Of a DNA stretch of 64,000 bases, positions 38,223 through 47,750 are shown in pieces (positions within the stretch are counted from its first letter, which is position 1; each line of letters starts with the position of its first letter). This DNA is from Erythrobacter sp. SD-21. Lineage in GTDB: Bacteria > Pseudomonadota > Alphaproteobacteria > Sphingomonadales > Sphingomonadaceae. Under the pieces are notes generated by a model. It was not told where the DNA came from and did not search any database. It saw nothing but the letters and a program-made list of their open reading frames with translations. Both the position numbers and the translations under genes were made by a program. The stretch spans positions 186,001 through 250,000 of the forward strand of contig NZ_ABCG01000002.1 of assembly GCF_000181515.1 (NCBI RefSeq). Direction: 5' to 3'.

Positions 38223-38228
38223 TGACAG
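38223..38228 (+). promoter_or_regulatory. Possible -35 box of the PEPC-like gene
   Basis: A perfect TTGACA lies 57 bases upstream of the ATG. No good -10 box is found at 17-18 bases (GCATTC there), so this is a weak candidate. Confidence 0.25.
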
Positions 38229-38285
38229 TCCCGGCACAATTGCGCGCATTCTTGCGTATTGGAGAGACAAGAGGATTATTCGAGC

Positions 38286-41060
38286 ATGCCGAGCCTGCAA
38301 CCGCTGACCTTCGCCACACTGACGCACGAATTGCGCGAACTGCACAAGCGAACGCAGGAGACGCCGCTCTTCAATCCCGTCTTCCAGCTCGCCCACGACC
38401 TTTCGCGCAAACTGGAGGCGAGAGAGGTTTCGCTGGAGGATTTCTCGGACCTGATCGCGGAGCTCGAAACCCGCTCCCTGCAAGCGCGCGCCGACCGGTT
38501 GTGCAATCTGGTAACCCCGAAGAACACGTCTGCACGCATGACCGGCTTCTGCAGCGACAAAGGCGGCTTCGAGGCGTTTCGCGAACACTGGTCACACCCG
38601 CAGCTCCACGTCGTCTTCACCGCGCATCCCACCTTCCTGCTCACACCCCAGCAGACCGATGTCGTGGCCGAGGCCGCTGGTGGTGGCAAATCCGTCTCAC
38701 CCGTCGCGCTCGAGCGGCCCGAGATCACGCTCCAATACGAACATTCGCGCGCCATGGCCGCCATGGCCAACGCGCAGGACGCGCGCGACGCGATCAACAC
38801 CAGCCTGCTCCGATGCGCGGCGGGCGAGTGGCCCGACCGCTGGCGCGAACTCGAACCGCTGCCCTTCCGTTTTGCAAGCTGGGTCGGTTACGACATGGAC
38901 GGGCGCACCGACATCAAGTGGTACACCTCCATCGCCTTCCGGCTTTCGGAAAAGGCGCAGCGGCTGAGCCGTTATGCCGACCGGCTCGAAGCGATCGACG
39001 CGGGCCACGCCGTGCTGGACGCCATGCGCAAGGCGCAGGCCCGCACCGAGGCGAGCGCTAAGGAATTCGCCAGCGACCTGTCCGATCACGCCGACCTTTC
39101 GGCCGCAGCCAACCGGCTGACCGAAGACAACGAGGACAAGCTGCTCAGCCTCGCACCCGTGATCTCGCAACTGGAAGAACAGGCGCTGGGCTGCGAGCAG
39201 GACAAGGCCGTCGCGCTGAAAGCGCTGGCCGCGGCCATGCGCGCCGATGGGCTCGGCATGGGCCTCATCCATTTCCGCGTGAACGCCAAACAGCTCCACA
39301 ACGCCATCCGTTCGCGCATTCCGGGCGGCGCCGATCTTGATCTCGGCAGCCAGGGCGCGCTGAACGCGCTCCGGGTCCTGGTCAGCACCGCCGAACCGCT
39401 GACCGCCAATTTCGCCTCGCTCGCGGTCGAGAGCAGCACCGCCGTGCGCCAGTTCCTCGCCATGGCGCAGATCCTCAAGCACGTGGACGCCGACGCGCCG
39501 ATCCGCATGCTGGTGGCCGAATGCGAACAGCCCGCCACCGTGCTCGCCGCGCTCTATTTCGCCAAGCTCTTCGGGATCGAGGACAAGGTCGATGTCTCGC
39601 CGCTGTTCGAGACCGAGACCGCGCTCGAACATGGGGGGCGCTTCCTCGACGCGCTGCTGAAGGAAGAGGCTTTCCAGAGCTACGCAAGGAAGCGCGGCCG
39701 CATCGCGATCCAGACCGGTTTTTCTGATGCGGGCCGTTTCGTCGGCCAGATCCCGGCCAGCCTCGCGATCGAGCGCCTGCAAGGCCGCCTGGCAAACGCC
39801 ATGAGCGCCAATGGCCTTACCGATGTCGCCGCGCTGGTCTTCAACACGCATGGCGAAGGCATGGGCCGCGGCGCGCATCCGGGCAGCTTCAAGGATCGCC
39901 TCGAATGGCCGATGAGCCCCTGGGCCCGCCGCCGCTTTGCCCGCGCCGGTATCCGCCTCGAGCCCGAGGCCAGCTTCCAGGGCGGCGACGGCTACCTCTT
40001 CTTCGCCACGCCCGATCTGGCGCGCGCCACGCTCTCGACCATCGCCGAACTCGCGCCTGCCGACACAGATCCCGATGCGCCGACCGATCCCTTCTACCGC
40101 CGGACGGACCTGAGCCTCGATTTCTACCGCGCGATCAAGGACGAGCAGCAGGACCACCTCGAAAGCCGGACCTACAGCCGCGCGGTGACCGCCTTCGGGC
40201 TTGGCCTCCTCAACTCCACGGGCAGCCGTGTCTCGCGCCGCCAGTCGGACCTGTCCGCCGAGCGCGAGATGAGCCTGCGCCAGATCCGTGCCATCCCGCA
40301 CAACGCCATCCTCCAGCAGCTAGGCTATCCGGTGAACATCATCGCCGGCGTCGGCAGCGCGGCGGAGGGCAATTACGAGGATATCGCAGAGCTGCTGCGC
40401 GAAAGCCCGCGCGGGCGGCAGATCATGCGGCTGGTGCGCGCCTCCAACGCGCTCGCCAGCATCAAGACGGTCGCCGCTTATGGCGAGCTATTCAATTCCG
40501 CCTATTGGGCCAGCCGCCCCTATCGCGGCACCGAGGAGCATCTGGCGCGCGCGTGCGAGAACCTGGCCGAATACCTCATCACGGATGATCGCAACGGCGT
40601 CTTCCGCCGCCTTGCCTCGCGGCTGCGGGTCGATGCGCTGAAGCTTCACCGCCTCTTCGACCTCGTGCCCGACGAAGCGCCGCACCCGCAGCGCGAGGAA
40701 GCGCGCCGTACCATCGGCGTGCTCCAGTCGCTCCGCCTCGCGCTGTTGCAGCACATGTTCCTCAAGGCGGTCTCGGTCCCGGCCTTCAGCCGCGCCAACG
40801 ACATCAGCCGCCGCGACGTGCTGGAGATGGTCTTCACCCTGCGCGTCGACGAGGCGCTCTCCCAGATGCGCCGTGCCTTCCCGGCCAGCTATCCCGTGAC
40901 CGACGATTTCGCGATGGCCGAGACCAGCCAGTATCCGCGCGAAGGCGGCGAGGGCTATGACGCGATCCGGCGCGACTTCATCGATCCGATCGAGGAAGCG
41001 CACGGCCTCAACCTGCGCATCTCCACGGCCATCGCCAACATGTTCGGCGCGCACGGCTGA
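38286..41060 (+). CDS. Divergent PEP carboxylase-superfamily protein
   Basis: A 924-residue protein with the overall length and layout of phosphoenolpyruvate carboxylase. The His motif is present as TAHPTF (112-117; PEPC has TAHPTE). Other signature loops are changed: GFSDAGRFVG near 478 in place of YSDSxKDAG, THGEGMGRGAHP near 520 in place of the arginine-rich HGRGG-GRGG loop, and QGGDGYLFF near 564 in place of QGE-x-I-R-x-K. The RAIPHN near 668 and the C-terminal helices (LNLRISTAIANMFGAHG; PEPC ends in a similar helix and glycine) still align. It may be a PEPC homologue with another activity. Start is ATG 38286; upstream only a TTG opens the frame. Confidence 0.75.
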   Translation: MPSLQPLTFATLTHELRELHKRTQETPLFNPVFQLAHDLSRKLEAREVSLEDFSDLIAELETRSLQARADRLCNLVTPKNTSARMTGFCSDKGGFEAFREHWSHPQLHVVFTAHPTFLLTPQQTDVVAEAAGGGKSVSPVALERPEITLQYEHSRAMAAMANAQDARDAINTSLLRCAAGEWPDRWRELEPLPFRFASWVGYDMDGRTDIKWYTSIAFRLSEKAQRLSRYADRLEAIDAGHAVLDAMRKAQARTEASAKEFASDLSDHADLSAAANRLTEDNEDKLLSLAPVISQLEEQALGCEQDKAVALKALAAAMRADGLGMGLIHFRVNAKQLHNAIRSRIPGGADLDLGSQGALNALRVLVSTAEPLTANFASLAVESSTAVRQFLAMAQILKHVDADAPIRMLVAECEQPATVLAALYFAKLFGIEDKVDVSPLFETETALEHGGRFLDALLKEEAFQSYARKRGRIAIQTGFSDAGRFVGQIPASLAIERLQGRLANAMSANGLTDVAALVFNTHGEGMGRGAHPGSFKDRLEWPMSPWARRRFARAGIRLEPEASFQGGDGYLFFATPDLARATLSTIAELAPADTDPDAPTDPFYRRTDLSLDFYRAIKDEQQDHLESRTYSRAVTAFGLGLLNSTGSRVSRRQSDLSAEREMSLRQIRAIPHNAILQQLGYPVNIIAGVGSAAEGNYEDIAELLRESPRGRQIMRLVRASNALASIKTVAAYGELFNSAYWASRPYRGTEEHLARACENLAEYLITDDRNGVFRRLASRLRVDALKLHRLFDLVPDEAPHPQREEARRTIGVLQSLRLALLQHMFLKAVSVPAFSRANDISRRDVLEMVFTLRVDEALSQMRRAFPASYPVTDDFAMAETSQYPREGGEGYDAIRRDFIDPIEEAHGLNLRISTAIANMFGAHG

Positions 41061-41076
41061 GGGGCGCGCGGGGGCG

Positions 41077-42759
41077 CTATTCGCTCTGCAGGCCCCAGTG
41101 TTCGAGCGCGGGCGAGATAAAGGTCTTCGTGTTCGCGCCAAGGATTGCCTTGCGCGCGGCGCGATAGGCCTCGACCGCCGCATCGCCATATTGCCGGCGG
41201 ATCGCGGCAGCGTTCACCTGCGCGTCCTTGCCCCAGTGCATCGCAAAGGAAATGCCCGCCTTGTCGAGCAAATGCTGCAAATGCGCGGCGGCTGCCGGAG
41301 CATCGCTGCCGAGCAGGAAGTTGGCAGGTAGCCCGTCGATATTGATAATGGCGTTGTCGTCGAAGCGCAGGAAGCCCATCCCCGCCTCGCTTTTCTTGGC
41401 AAAGCGCACGGTGTAGACGAAATCCTTGGCGAACATGCGGATGTTGTTCTCGCCGCAGGCCATTGTTTGCGCGATCTGCATCACCTCGGCCAGCCGCTCG
41501 CGCGGGACGGCGAAGGCGGCGTTGTAGACATCGACCCGGAACCCCATCAGCACATGCGGCTTCCACACGGCGGTCAGCTGAGAGAGCGTGCGCGGCACAT
41601 CGGCATCGTCGCACACGGCGTTTTCGCGGAAGTCTTCCAGGATCCGCTCGGGCACATCGATGAGATCGCGAATGCGCCCTTCGAAATCCTCGGCAGGCAG
41701 CGGATTGTCGGTCACCAGCTCGGACTGCGGTACCTCGTGCAGGCCCTTGGCGCCGACCTTCGCGATGGCGTCGAGCGTATGGTGCTCGACTTGCGGTCCA
41801 AGATCGTGCCGCTTGCCCGCGCTGTCGATGTCGAGCCAGATGGTCTCGCAGACCTCCTGCCCCTCGCCGCCGAAGGGGTCGAAGGTCAGCTCATAGTAAC
41901 GCGGAGTGCGTCCGGCGGCGACTTCGCCCAACGCACCTGCGAAATCGCCGGTCGTTATACGATCGTACCAGTCCGATGGCAGGACGCGCACACGTTTGAC
42001 GAGGCCGCAATAGAACTCGTCGACAACCTCGATGAGGTAGGCGGAGACGAAGCCCATTCCTCCAAGATGCACCCGCACCGAGTGGAAATGCTGAGGGTCG
42101 CCGATGCTGGCGAACTGGGCCACCCATTCCTCGCGCAGCACCGGCTTTTCCGGATCGGCGAGCCAGACCGCTTCCTCGCGCCCGGTCGAAAGGACCATGC
42201 CGCGTACATGCGTTTCCGCCCCGCTTTCCGCCATGGTCGAGCCATGCGATCCGGTGCCCACCAGCCCGGCGAGCGACTGTCCCTTGTGCGAGCCCGCCGT
42301 GCGCAGCGACAGGTCACGGCCCGCCTCGTGAAGATGCTCCATCAGCCGGTGGATCTTGGTTCCGCCGCTCACCAGCAGGTAGCGATGGCGGCCCTCCACA
42401 CCGGGCAGGAAAGCCTCCTCCGGCAGTTCCCAGATGCCTTCGTCCCGGTCCGTTTTGAGATGCGTGGAAAGGTTGTGATAGAGATCGCTCTGCGACCAGC
42501 CCGAACCGGTCACGCACAGCTCGCGGTCCTTCGCCGCCTCGTCGCCGATCAGCGCGCCCAGCACCGTGCGGCGGGCGCGCAATGCCTCGACGACATCCTC
42601 CCCGCCTCCCTCGACGATTGCGGCCTCGCGCCGGTGAAACTTCATCAGCGAGCGGTGTTCGTTGCGCCACATCCCGCCGAATTCGCGCTCGATCGTCGTC
42701 ATGCCTTCCCCCAACCTGGCGGCCACCCCTTGCCGCAGCTCGACAATATCGCTGTCCAT
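41077..42759 (-). CDS. FAD-linked oxidase (PCMH-type)
   Basis: A 560-residue flavoprotein with a PCMH/FAD_binding_4 domain. Its FAD pyrophosphate-binding stretch contains V-S-G-G-T-K-I-H-R-L-M-E and AGSHKGQSLAGLVGTGSHGS, in the manner of aldonolactone oxidases and glycolate oxidases. The C-terminal half (about 300-560) contains DFVYTVRF and INIDGLPANFLLGSD and matches no substrate domain I know. It may oxidise a sugar acid, hydroxy acid or similar; this is open. Start ATG at 42759 is preferred over a TTG two codons upstream. It is divergent from the patatin gene. Confidence 0.8.
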   Translation of the reverse strand: MDSDIVELRQGVAARLGEGMTTIEREFGGMWRNEHRSLMKFHRREAAIVEGGGEDVVEALRARRTVLGALIGDEAAKDRELCVTGSGWSQSDLYHNLSTHLKTDRDEGIWELPEEAFLPGVEGRHRYLLVSGGTKIHRLMEHLHEAGRDLSLRTAGSHKGQSLAGLVGTGSHGSTMAESGAETHVRGMVLSTGREEAVWLADPEKPVLREEWVAQFASIGDPQHFHSVRVHLGGMGFVSAYLIEVVDEFYCGLVKRVRVLPSDWYDRITTGDFAGALGEVAAGRTPRYYELTFDPFGGEGQEVCETIWLDIDSAGKRHDLGPQVEHHTLDAIAKVGAKGLHEVPQSELVTDNPLPAEDFEGRIRDLIDVPERILEDFRENAVCDDADVPRTLSQLTAVWKPHVLMGFRVDVYNAAFAVPRERLAEVMQIAQTMACGENNIRMFAKDFVYTVRFAKKSEAGMGFLRFDDNAIINIDGLPANFLLGSDAPAAAAHLQHLLDKAGISFAMHWGKDAQVNAAAIRRQYGDAAVEAYRAARKAILGANTKTFISPALEHWGLQSE

Positions 42760-42812
42760 CGGCAATGCTATAGGCCAGAACCGTCACAGGCGATTTTTCG
42801 GGGGGAGGATCG

Positions 42813-44174
42813 ATGTTCAAGGGAATACTGATCGCGATTGCGATCCTGTTCGCAGCCGGACTGCTGGTCTGGTGGCTGCGCAAGAAGCTCAACTGGGGTC
42901 CGCAGGCGATCCATTCGCCGCATTTTGCCGACCATGTCCATGTCGCGCCGGCCAGCAAGTTCATCGCCGACATCCAGCGCGACGCGAAGGTCAGCCAGCT
43001 CGGCCCGCATCGCAACCCGATGGCGTGGGAACTGCGCAAGATGGTCGCCCGCGCCGCCGCGCCCGGCGGGCACGCGGTGCTCAAGAGCAGCGCGCCCCGA
43101 GCGGCGGTCTCGGACAACGAGAAAGTGCTGATGCTTTCGGGCGGCGGTCAATGGGGCGCTTACGGCGCAGGACTGTTCCGGGCGCTCCACGATGCCAGCG
43201 GCAACGGCCTTGCCATGAAGAACGTGAAGGTCATTACCGGCATTTCGACCGGCTCCTTGCAGACGCTGCTGCTGATGGTCGCGCTCGACGGGAACGCGAA
43301 GCGGCAGACGCGCGACTACGCCATGCGCCAGCTCGAATGGGGCTATTCCCCGGAGGACGAGGGCGAGGTGGTCGACAACAAGGGCATGTTCCAGATGTTG
43401 CTGCGCGGCGCGCAAGCCGGCACCGCGCCGCTGCGCAAACGCATCCGCCACGCGATCTACGAGAACGGCAGCGCCGAGTTCCTCGACGCTATCCGTAACA
43501 GCTCCATCGAGGGCTATGTCGGCTTCGTCGAGGCCAATTGCGGCCATTTCCATTACGCCGACGTGCGCGAGCTGGTGCGCAAGGCACCCAACAACGAATC
43601 CGCCGTCGAAGCGCTTACCGCGGCGGCCATGGCCTCTTCCGCCATGCCGGTGTTCCACCAGCAATTGCGCGTGACCGGCCTCGCGAGTGGGGACCGCTCG
43701 CTTTACGATGGCGGCGTGCGGCGTTCGGTCTTTTTCGAACGCGCGATCGAGGAAATGCAGGAGGAGATCAAGCAGCGCGCCGGGGATCCCGCCGATCCCG
43801 AGCCGCCGGGGGCCGACCAAGCTCTGGTGACCCCCGATTTCTTCGTGGTCCGCAACGGGCCGACCGTGCGCGATCTTGCCCCGCATCTCGACGCCAGCGA
43901 CGATCCGCTGGGCAACGGGAGGCGGGGGTACGACTTGCTGGTGAACGAAAGCGAGATCGGCGCGATCGCGAGCCTGCGCCTGCTCAACCCGCACGGCACG
44001 ATCTGGGTCACAACCGCCGATGGGTGGGAGGACATGATCTGCCCGGCCACCGGACAAAAGTGCAAGAAGGGCGACAAAATGTTCGACCCCGACTTCATGA
44101 CCTGCCTGCGTGACCTGGGACGCCACAAGGTCATGCGCAACGACGGCCCCTGGTGGGAAATGCGCCGGCTCTAG
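42813..44174 (+). CDS. Membrane-anchored patatin-like phospholipase
   Basis: A 453-residue protein with one N-terminal membrane helix (residues 4-22) and a patatin domain. The oxyanion loop is S-G-G-G-Q-W-G-A-Y-G-A-G, the nucleophile serine is in G-I-S-T-G-S, and the catalytic aspartate is in Y-D-G-G, so all parts of the Ser-Asp dyad are intact. It should hydrolyse lipids or lysophospholipids at the membrane. About 100 residues between the helix and the domain are of unknown role. GGGGGAGG precedes the ATG. It converges on the nfrA gene with 9 bases between. Confidence 0.88.
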   Translation: MFKGILIAIAILFAAGLLVWWLRKKLNWGPQAIHSPHFADHVHVAPASKFIADIQRDAKVSQLGPHRNPMAWELRKMVARAAAPGGHAVLKSSAPRAAVSDNEKVLMLSGGGQWGAYGAGLFRALHDASGNGLAMKNVKVITGISTGSLQTLLLMVALDGNAKRQTRDYAMRQLEWGYSPEDEGEVVDNKGMFQMLLRGAQAGTAPLRKRIRHAIYENGSAEFLDAIRNSSIEGYVGFVEANCGHFHYADVRELVRKAPNNESAVEALTAAAMASSAMPVFHQQLRVTGLASGDRSLYDGGVRRSVFFERAIEEMQEEIKQRAGDPADPEPPGADQALVTPDFFVVRNGPTVRDLAPHLDASDDPLGNGRRGYDLLVNESEIGAIASLRLLNPHGTIWVTTADGWEDMICPATGQKCKKGDKMFDPDFMTCLRDLGRHKVMRNDGPWWEMRRL

Positions 44175-44183
44175 GGTGGCCGC

Positions 44184-45530
44184 TCAGCGCCCGATGGTGA
44201 GGGTGGCCAGCACGCCCGAGGCCCGCCTGTCGCCCGCGATCCTTTGCCGTGCCTGCACGTCGAAATCGATGAAGCCGCGATAGGCGGTCGTCTCGGTCTC
44301 GTCGAACCAGTGGCGCAGCGACAGGCCGACGCCTGCACCCAGCGCCTCTTCGTCCAGACGCCCGGTGTCGAGACCCAGACGCGCGACCGCATAAGGCGTC
44401 AGGATGGTGGCGCGCTGGTCGAGCAGGACGGAGTAGCCGACCCGCCCTTCGGCGAGTCCGAACACGACATCTGCCTCGGTCAGGTAGGAGATATCGCCGT
44501 AATAGTGCGCATAGATCCAGTTGCGCTTGCCGACTTCGGGTTCGAGGCCCTGCCCGCCCGAAATGGCGCTGCGCAGTGACCAGTCGTCGATCCCGTCGCT
44601 GTCGAGGGCAATCAAGCGGCTCGCCTCCAGGTTGAGGTTCACCTGCGACAGCGGCTTGTAGCGCACGCCGACCCAGCCTTGGGTCGCGTTGCCGGTTACG
44701 GCGTCGTCGGACAGGAATTCCGAATGGTAGACGCGCGCGAAGAGGTTGAAGGGTTGTCCGTTGCGCCAGCCGCCGATCCGGCGCGAAACCTCGGCGCCGA
44801 ATTGCGGGGCGCGCTCGACGCCGAGCGGGGTGTTGGCGGGGCCGATGGGGCGGCCCGCGCTTGAAAAGCTACCCTGCGCGATGAAGGACCAATCGCGCGT
44901 CAGTTCGCGGTTCTCGCGCCGGAAGGCCTCGCGCTGGGCAGGAGAGAGCTTCTCGTCCTCCTCGGCGTCCAGCCTGAGGCCGGTTTCGAAGAACCGCACC
45001 GCGCGCCGGTCCAGCCCGCGGCGCTTGGCGCTGTAGCCCGCATCGAGCGCGCTCTGGCGGGAGAACCCGGCATAAAGCGCCACGTTATCGAGAATATCCT
45101 GAGCCGAAGCGTCGTCGCGCGCGGCAATCGCCACCATCGCCCAGTCGAGCGACTGGCGGGTCTCAAGTGCCGGATCGTCCATCGCGGCGCGAACCACCTC
45201 GCGTGCCTCGGCGTAGCGCTCGGCATAGGCTAGCTGCAGCGCCTGCGCGCGGTGGAAATAGCTGCGCTGGGCCGGATCGCCCTCTTCCTCGGCCGCGCGC
45301 GCAAAGGCCCCGGCGGCCGACTGGTGCTGTCCCATCTGCGAGCGCGCCTCGGCGAGCAGCGCCCACCAGACCGGATTGTCGGGATCCTGCGCCAGCGCGG
45401 CTTCCGCGCCCTTCGCGGCATCGAAATAGCGTCCTTGGTCGTAATGCCCGAAGGGCGTCGCTTCCGACTGTGCCGCGACGGCAACGGGCATGGTCGTAAG
45501 GAACGCGGCGAGGATTATGGCACTACGCAT
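44184..45530 (-). CDS. NfrA-like TPR outer-membrane protein
   Basis: A 448-residue protein with a signal peptide (MRSAIILAAFLTTMPVAVAAQ), TPR-like helices (about 30-190) and a beta-rich C-terminal half resembling the NfrA C-terminal domain (PF13283): FIAQGSFSSAGRPIG, then WVGVRYKPLSQVNLNLEASR and GLSLRHWFDETETTAYRG. E. coli NfrA is the outer-membrane partner of NfrB, serves as the phage N4 receptor, and exports a c-di-GMP-dependent polysaccharide. This copy is far shorter than E. coli NfrA, with fewer TPRs. It overlaps nfrB by 8 bases and follows it, so they form one transcript. GC content is high, unlike nfrB. Confidence 0.75.
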   Translation of the reverse strand: MRSAIILAAFLTTMPVAVAAQSEATPFGHYDQGRYFDAAKGAEAALAQDPDNPVWWALLAEARSQMGQHQSAAGAFARAAEEEGDPAQRSYFHRAQALQLAYAERYAEAREVVRAAMDDPALETRQSLDWAMVAIAARDDASAQDILDNVALYAGFSRQSALDAGYSAKRRGLDRRAVRFFETGLRLDAEEDEKLSPAQREAFRRENRELTRDWSFIAQGSFSSAGRPIGPANTPLGVERAPQFGAEVSRRIGGWRNGQPFNLFARVYHSEFLSDDAVTGNATQGWVGVRYKPLSQVNLNLEASRLIALDSDGIDDWSLRSAISGGQGLEPEVGKRNWIYAHYYGDISYLTEADVVFGLAEGRVGYSVLLDQRATILTPYAVARLGLDTGRLDEEALGAGVGLSLRHWFDETETTAYRGFIDFDVQARQRIAGDRRASGVLATLTIGR

Positions 45531-47616
45531 GAACCCGCTCCTGCCTGCGGCTCTCGATCAACGATGTGCGCAATTCCAGCGTTTTATCCAGCGTAGCCTG
45601 CGTAATAGTGCCTTTGGCGACAAGGAACTGCCCGATGGTGCCGTGCCGAGCGACGTTGTAATCCTTTAGTAGATTCTGCAGTTCCTTTTTCTTCAGTTGC
45701 TTTTGACTTAGCAGCAATTCGTGGACGCGCGGAACTGACGGGACAGGAAAGTTCCTTTCAGGGATGTTCGTCAACGCCGCGAGAATTTCCTTTATCCTGC
45801 TTTGCGGGACGATGTGCTCACGATAGCCCTTGCTCATCCTCGACCAAATTAATCTCGTTTGTTCGCAGGCGAGTGGCTTGGCGACGGCGAGCAGCGCTTC
45901 GCCTTTGCTGGAAATTCCAAAAGGCAAGATCTGCAGTTGCGTCATTGTCGCCCTATCGAGCAGATCGAGGTGCTCGCAGACCATATCAAGGTTCAACTCG
46001 GCCCGCGGAAGCTGGTTTTGCGTCGAGATGGCTTCCGTCAAAACGTCTTCGTCGATCACGCCGTCACGGACAAGCAGATCACCCAGCATACCCCCCTCGC
46101 GCTTCTGGTAGAGAAGCGCTTTTTCGAGCATGGGCGAGGATACGACATCCCACCCACGAAGAATCTCGCCCAAGCGACGCTTCTCCTTTCCAAGAGCCTC
46201 ATCCGACGGAAACCGGTGGTTCGTTTTGTCCCAGGCTATAGGATTGCCACTGAACTTGCTGCCGACGAAAATGCGAATTGCTCGCACCGAAGCGGCAAAG
46301 TTGATGAAGCTCAACACGACCATGCGGGGGACAGCCAAAAATGCGTGCGTCCAGCAATAGATTTTCGCGACGAAATAAACACGCTGCACGACCCGAGCGG
46401 CAAGCGCGAAGAGGTTGAATGAAAAGAGATAAGACGCGATCGGATGATTAGAGAAGATTGGTATGGCAGCCCCACCGCTGGCGAATGACCAGATGGTTGC
46501 GCCAAGATACATCGCGGTCAGCACGTAAGCCAAAACCGCTAACGTAGGCGTGATCAGGGCTTTTCGATCACGACATAGAAAGTAATTCGAGACTATCGAG
46601 CGGTCCCACCCCAATTGCGCCCAGCCCTGTAGGGCGATCCCGAGTATCCATCGCGCCTTCTGACGATAGCTGGCCCGAAATGTATTGGGAAAGTGCTCGC
46701 GCACGCACAGCGGCTTGGAAGTGGTTCCGACCCGCTCCGGCCCCCTACCGAAATGTCCAAACTGGCGAGACCTGAACTCGACCGGATAAAGTTCGATTGA
46801 GGCGTTCAAACCCCGCTTCGCCAGACGGCTGCCAACGTCGTAGTCCTCGGTCAGGGTTTGGGTGTTGAAGGGTTCACCCGCCTCGAGCATTACCTCGATG
46901 GCTCGTCGCGAGAAACAGGTCCCTACCCCTGCCGACGGCACCGATTTGGCCAGCATCTGTCTAACCACGAGGTCTTTTGCGTGGGATTCGGCGAAATCGT
47001 CCATATATGTGCCAGCAACAAAATCAGTGAACCTTTGCTCAAGGCTCACGACCGGAAGCTGGATCATATCTCTGGACGGCAAGAGGTAATTGAAGAGGTG
47101 CAATTCGAGCGGGTGCAACACATCTTCGCTGTCGTGGAGCACCAATCCGGCGAACTCTATATCCACCTCCTTCTCCAGACGGAGGATATCGGCGACGATG
47201 TGGTTTAGGCAGTCGGCTTTGCAGGTTGGCCCATAGTGAGGAACTCGCACATGACGCACCCTGCCATACCGTGCGGCAAGTTTCTCTACTTCGAGTATCG
47301 TTTCAGGGTCATTGGCGTAACTGCCAATGAATATGAAGTAATTGCGATAGACAAGAGTGTGTATGGCATTCTCGACCATGCTCGCAATTACATCGGCCTC
47401 CTGCCAAGCCGGCAGCATGATAGCGATAGGAGCTTCGGGTCTCTCGATCAGCGTCTCGGGCGAGACAGTCCTAGGTTCGCCTTTGCCAAGAAATCTTCGC
47501 TTAGCCATCGCGATCCAGAAAACCGAATCGACGAAAAGGTCATCTAGCGAAGATATTGCGATCAGAGTCGCGACGACAAGCGCTGCACACTCAAAGGCTA
47601 CGATGTAACTTTCCAC
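45523..47616 (-). CDS. NfrB-like glycosyltransferase with MshEN c-di-GMP motifs
   Basis: A 697-residue inner-membrane protein. N-terminal helices (about 4-40) lead to a family-2 glycosyltransferase with the D-x-x-D type L-H-D-S-E-D (about 162), the T-E-D (about 256) and Q-x-x-R-W (about 319), all needed for processive polymerases. Four or so helices follow (355-450). Residues about 480-534 contain two tandem MshEN-type motifs (R-L-G-E-I-L-x8-L-x-x-A-L-x-x-Q and LGDLLVRDGVIDEDVLTEA), and a third similar one lies near 660-685 (GTIGQFLVAKGTITQATLDK). In E. coli NfrB the matching region binds c-di-GMP and switches the enzyme on. The start is a GTG next to a TTG; GGGGGG precedes. GC is clearly low: 22 of 60 at 45661-45720. 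Confidence 0.85.
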   Translation of the reverse strand: MESYIVAFECAALVVATLIAISSLDDLFVDSVFWIAMAKRRFLGKGEPRTVSPETLIERPEAPIAIMLPAWQEADVIASMVENAIHTLVYRNYFIFIGSYANDPETILEVEKLAARYGRVRHVRVPHYGPTCKADCLNHIVADILRLEKEVDIEFAGLVLHDSEDVLHPLELHLFNYLLPSRDMIQLPVVSLEQRFTDFVAGTYMDDFAESHAKDLVVRQMLAKSVPSAGVGTCFSRRAIEVMLEAGEPFNTQTLTEDYDVGSRLAKRGLNASIELYPVEFRSRQFGHFGRGPERVGTTSKPLCVREHFPNTFRASYRQKARWILGIALQGWAQLGWDRSIVSNYFLCRDRKALITPTLAVLAYVLTAMYLGATIWSFASGGAAIPIFSNHPIASYLFSFNLFALAARVVQRVYFVAKIYCWTHAFLAVPRMVVLSFINFAASVRAIRIFVGSKFSGNPIAWDKTNHRFPSDEALGKEKRRLGEILRGWDVVSSPMLEKALLYQKREGGMLGDLLVRDGVIDEDVLTEAISTQNQLPRAELNLDMVCEHLDLLDRATMTQLQILPFGISSKGEALLAVAKPLACEQTRLIWSRMSKGYREHIVPQSRIKEILAALTNIPERNFPVPSVPRVHELLLSQKQLKKKELQNLLKDYNVARHGTIGQFLVAKGTITQATLDKTLELRTSLIESRRQERVHA

Positions 47617-47750
47617 CAACAGACCCCCCGAAAAGCTGCTTGCTTTCCAGCCTGTTAAAGACGAAAATTATTAAGGAAAGTACGTCTCGAGCAGCCAACG
47701 CGACCCAATTGGCTTATGCTCCATTTTGGGACAACCTGAGTAGGGACTGT

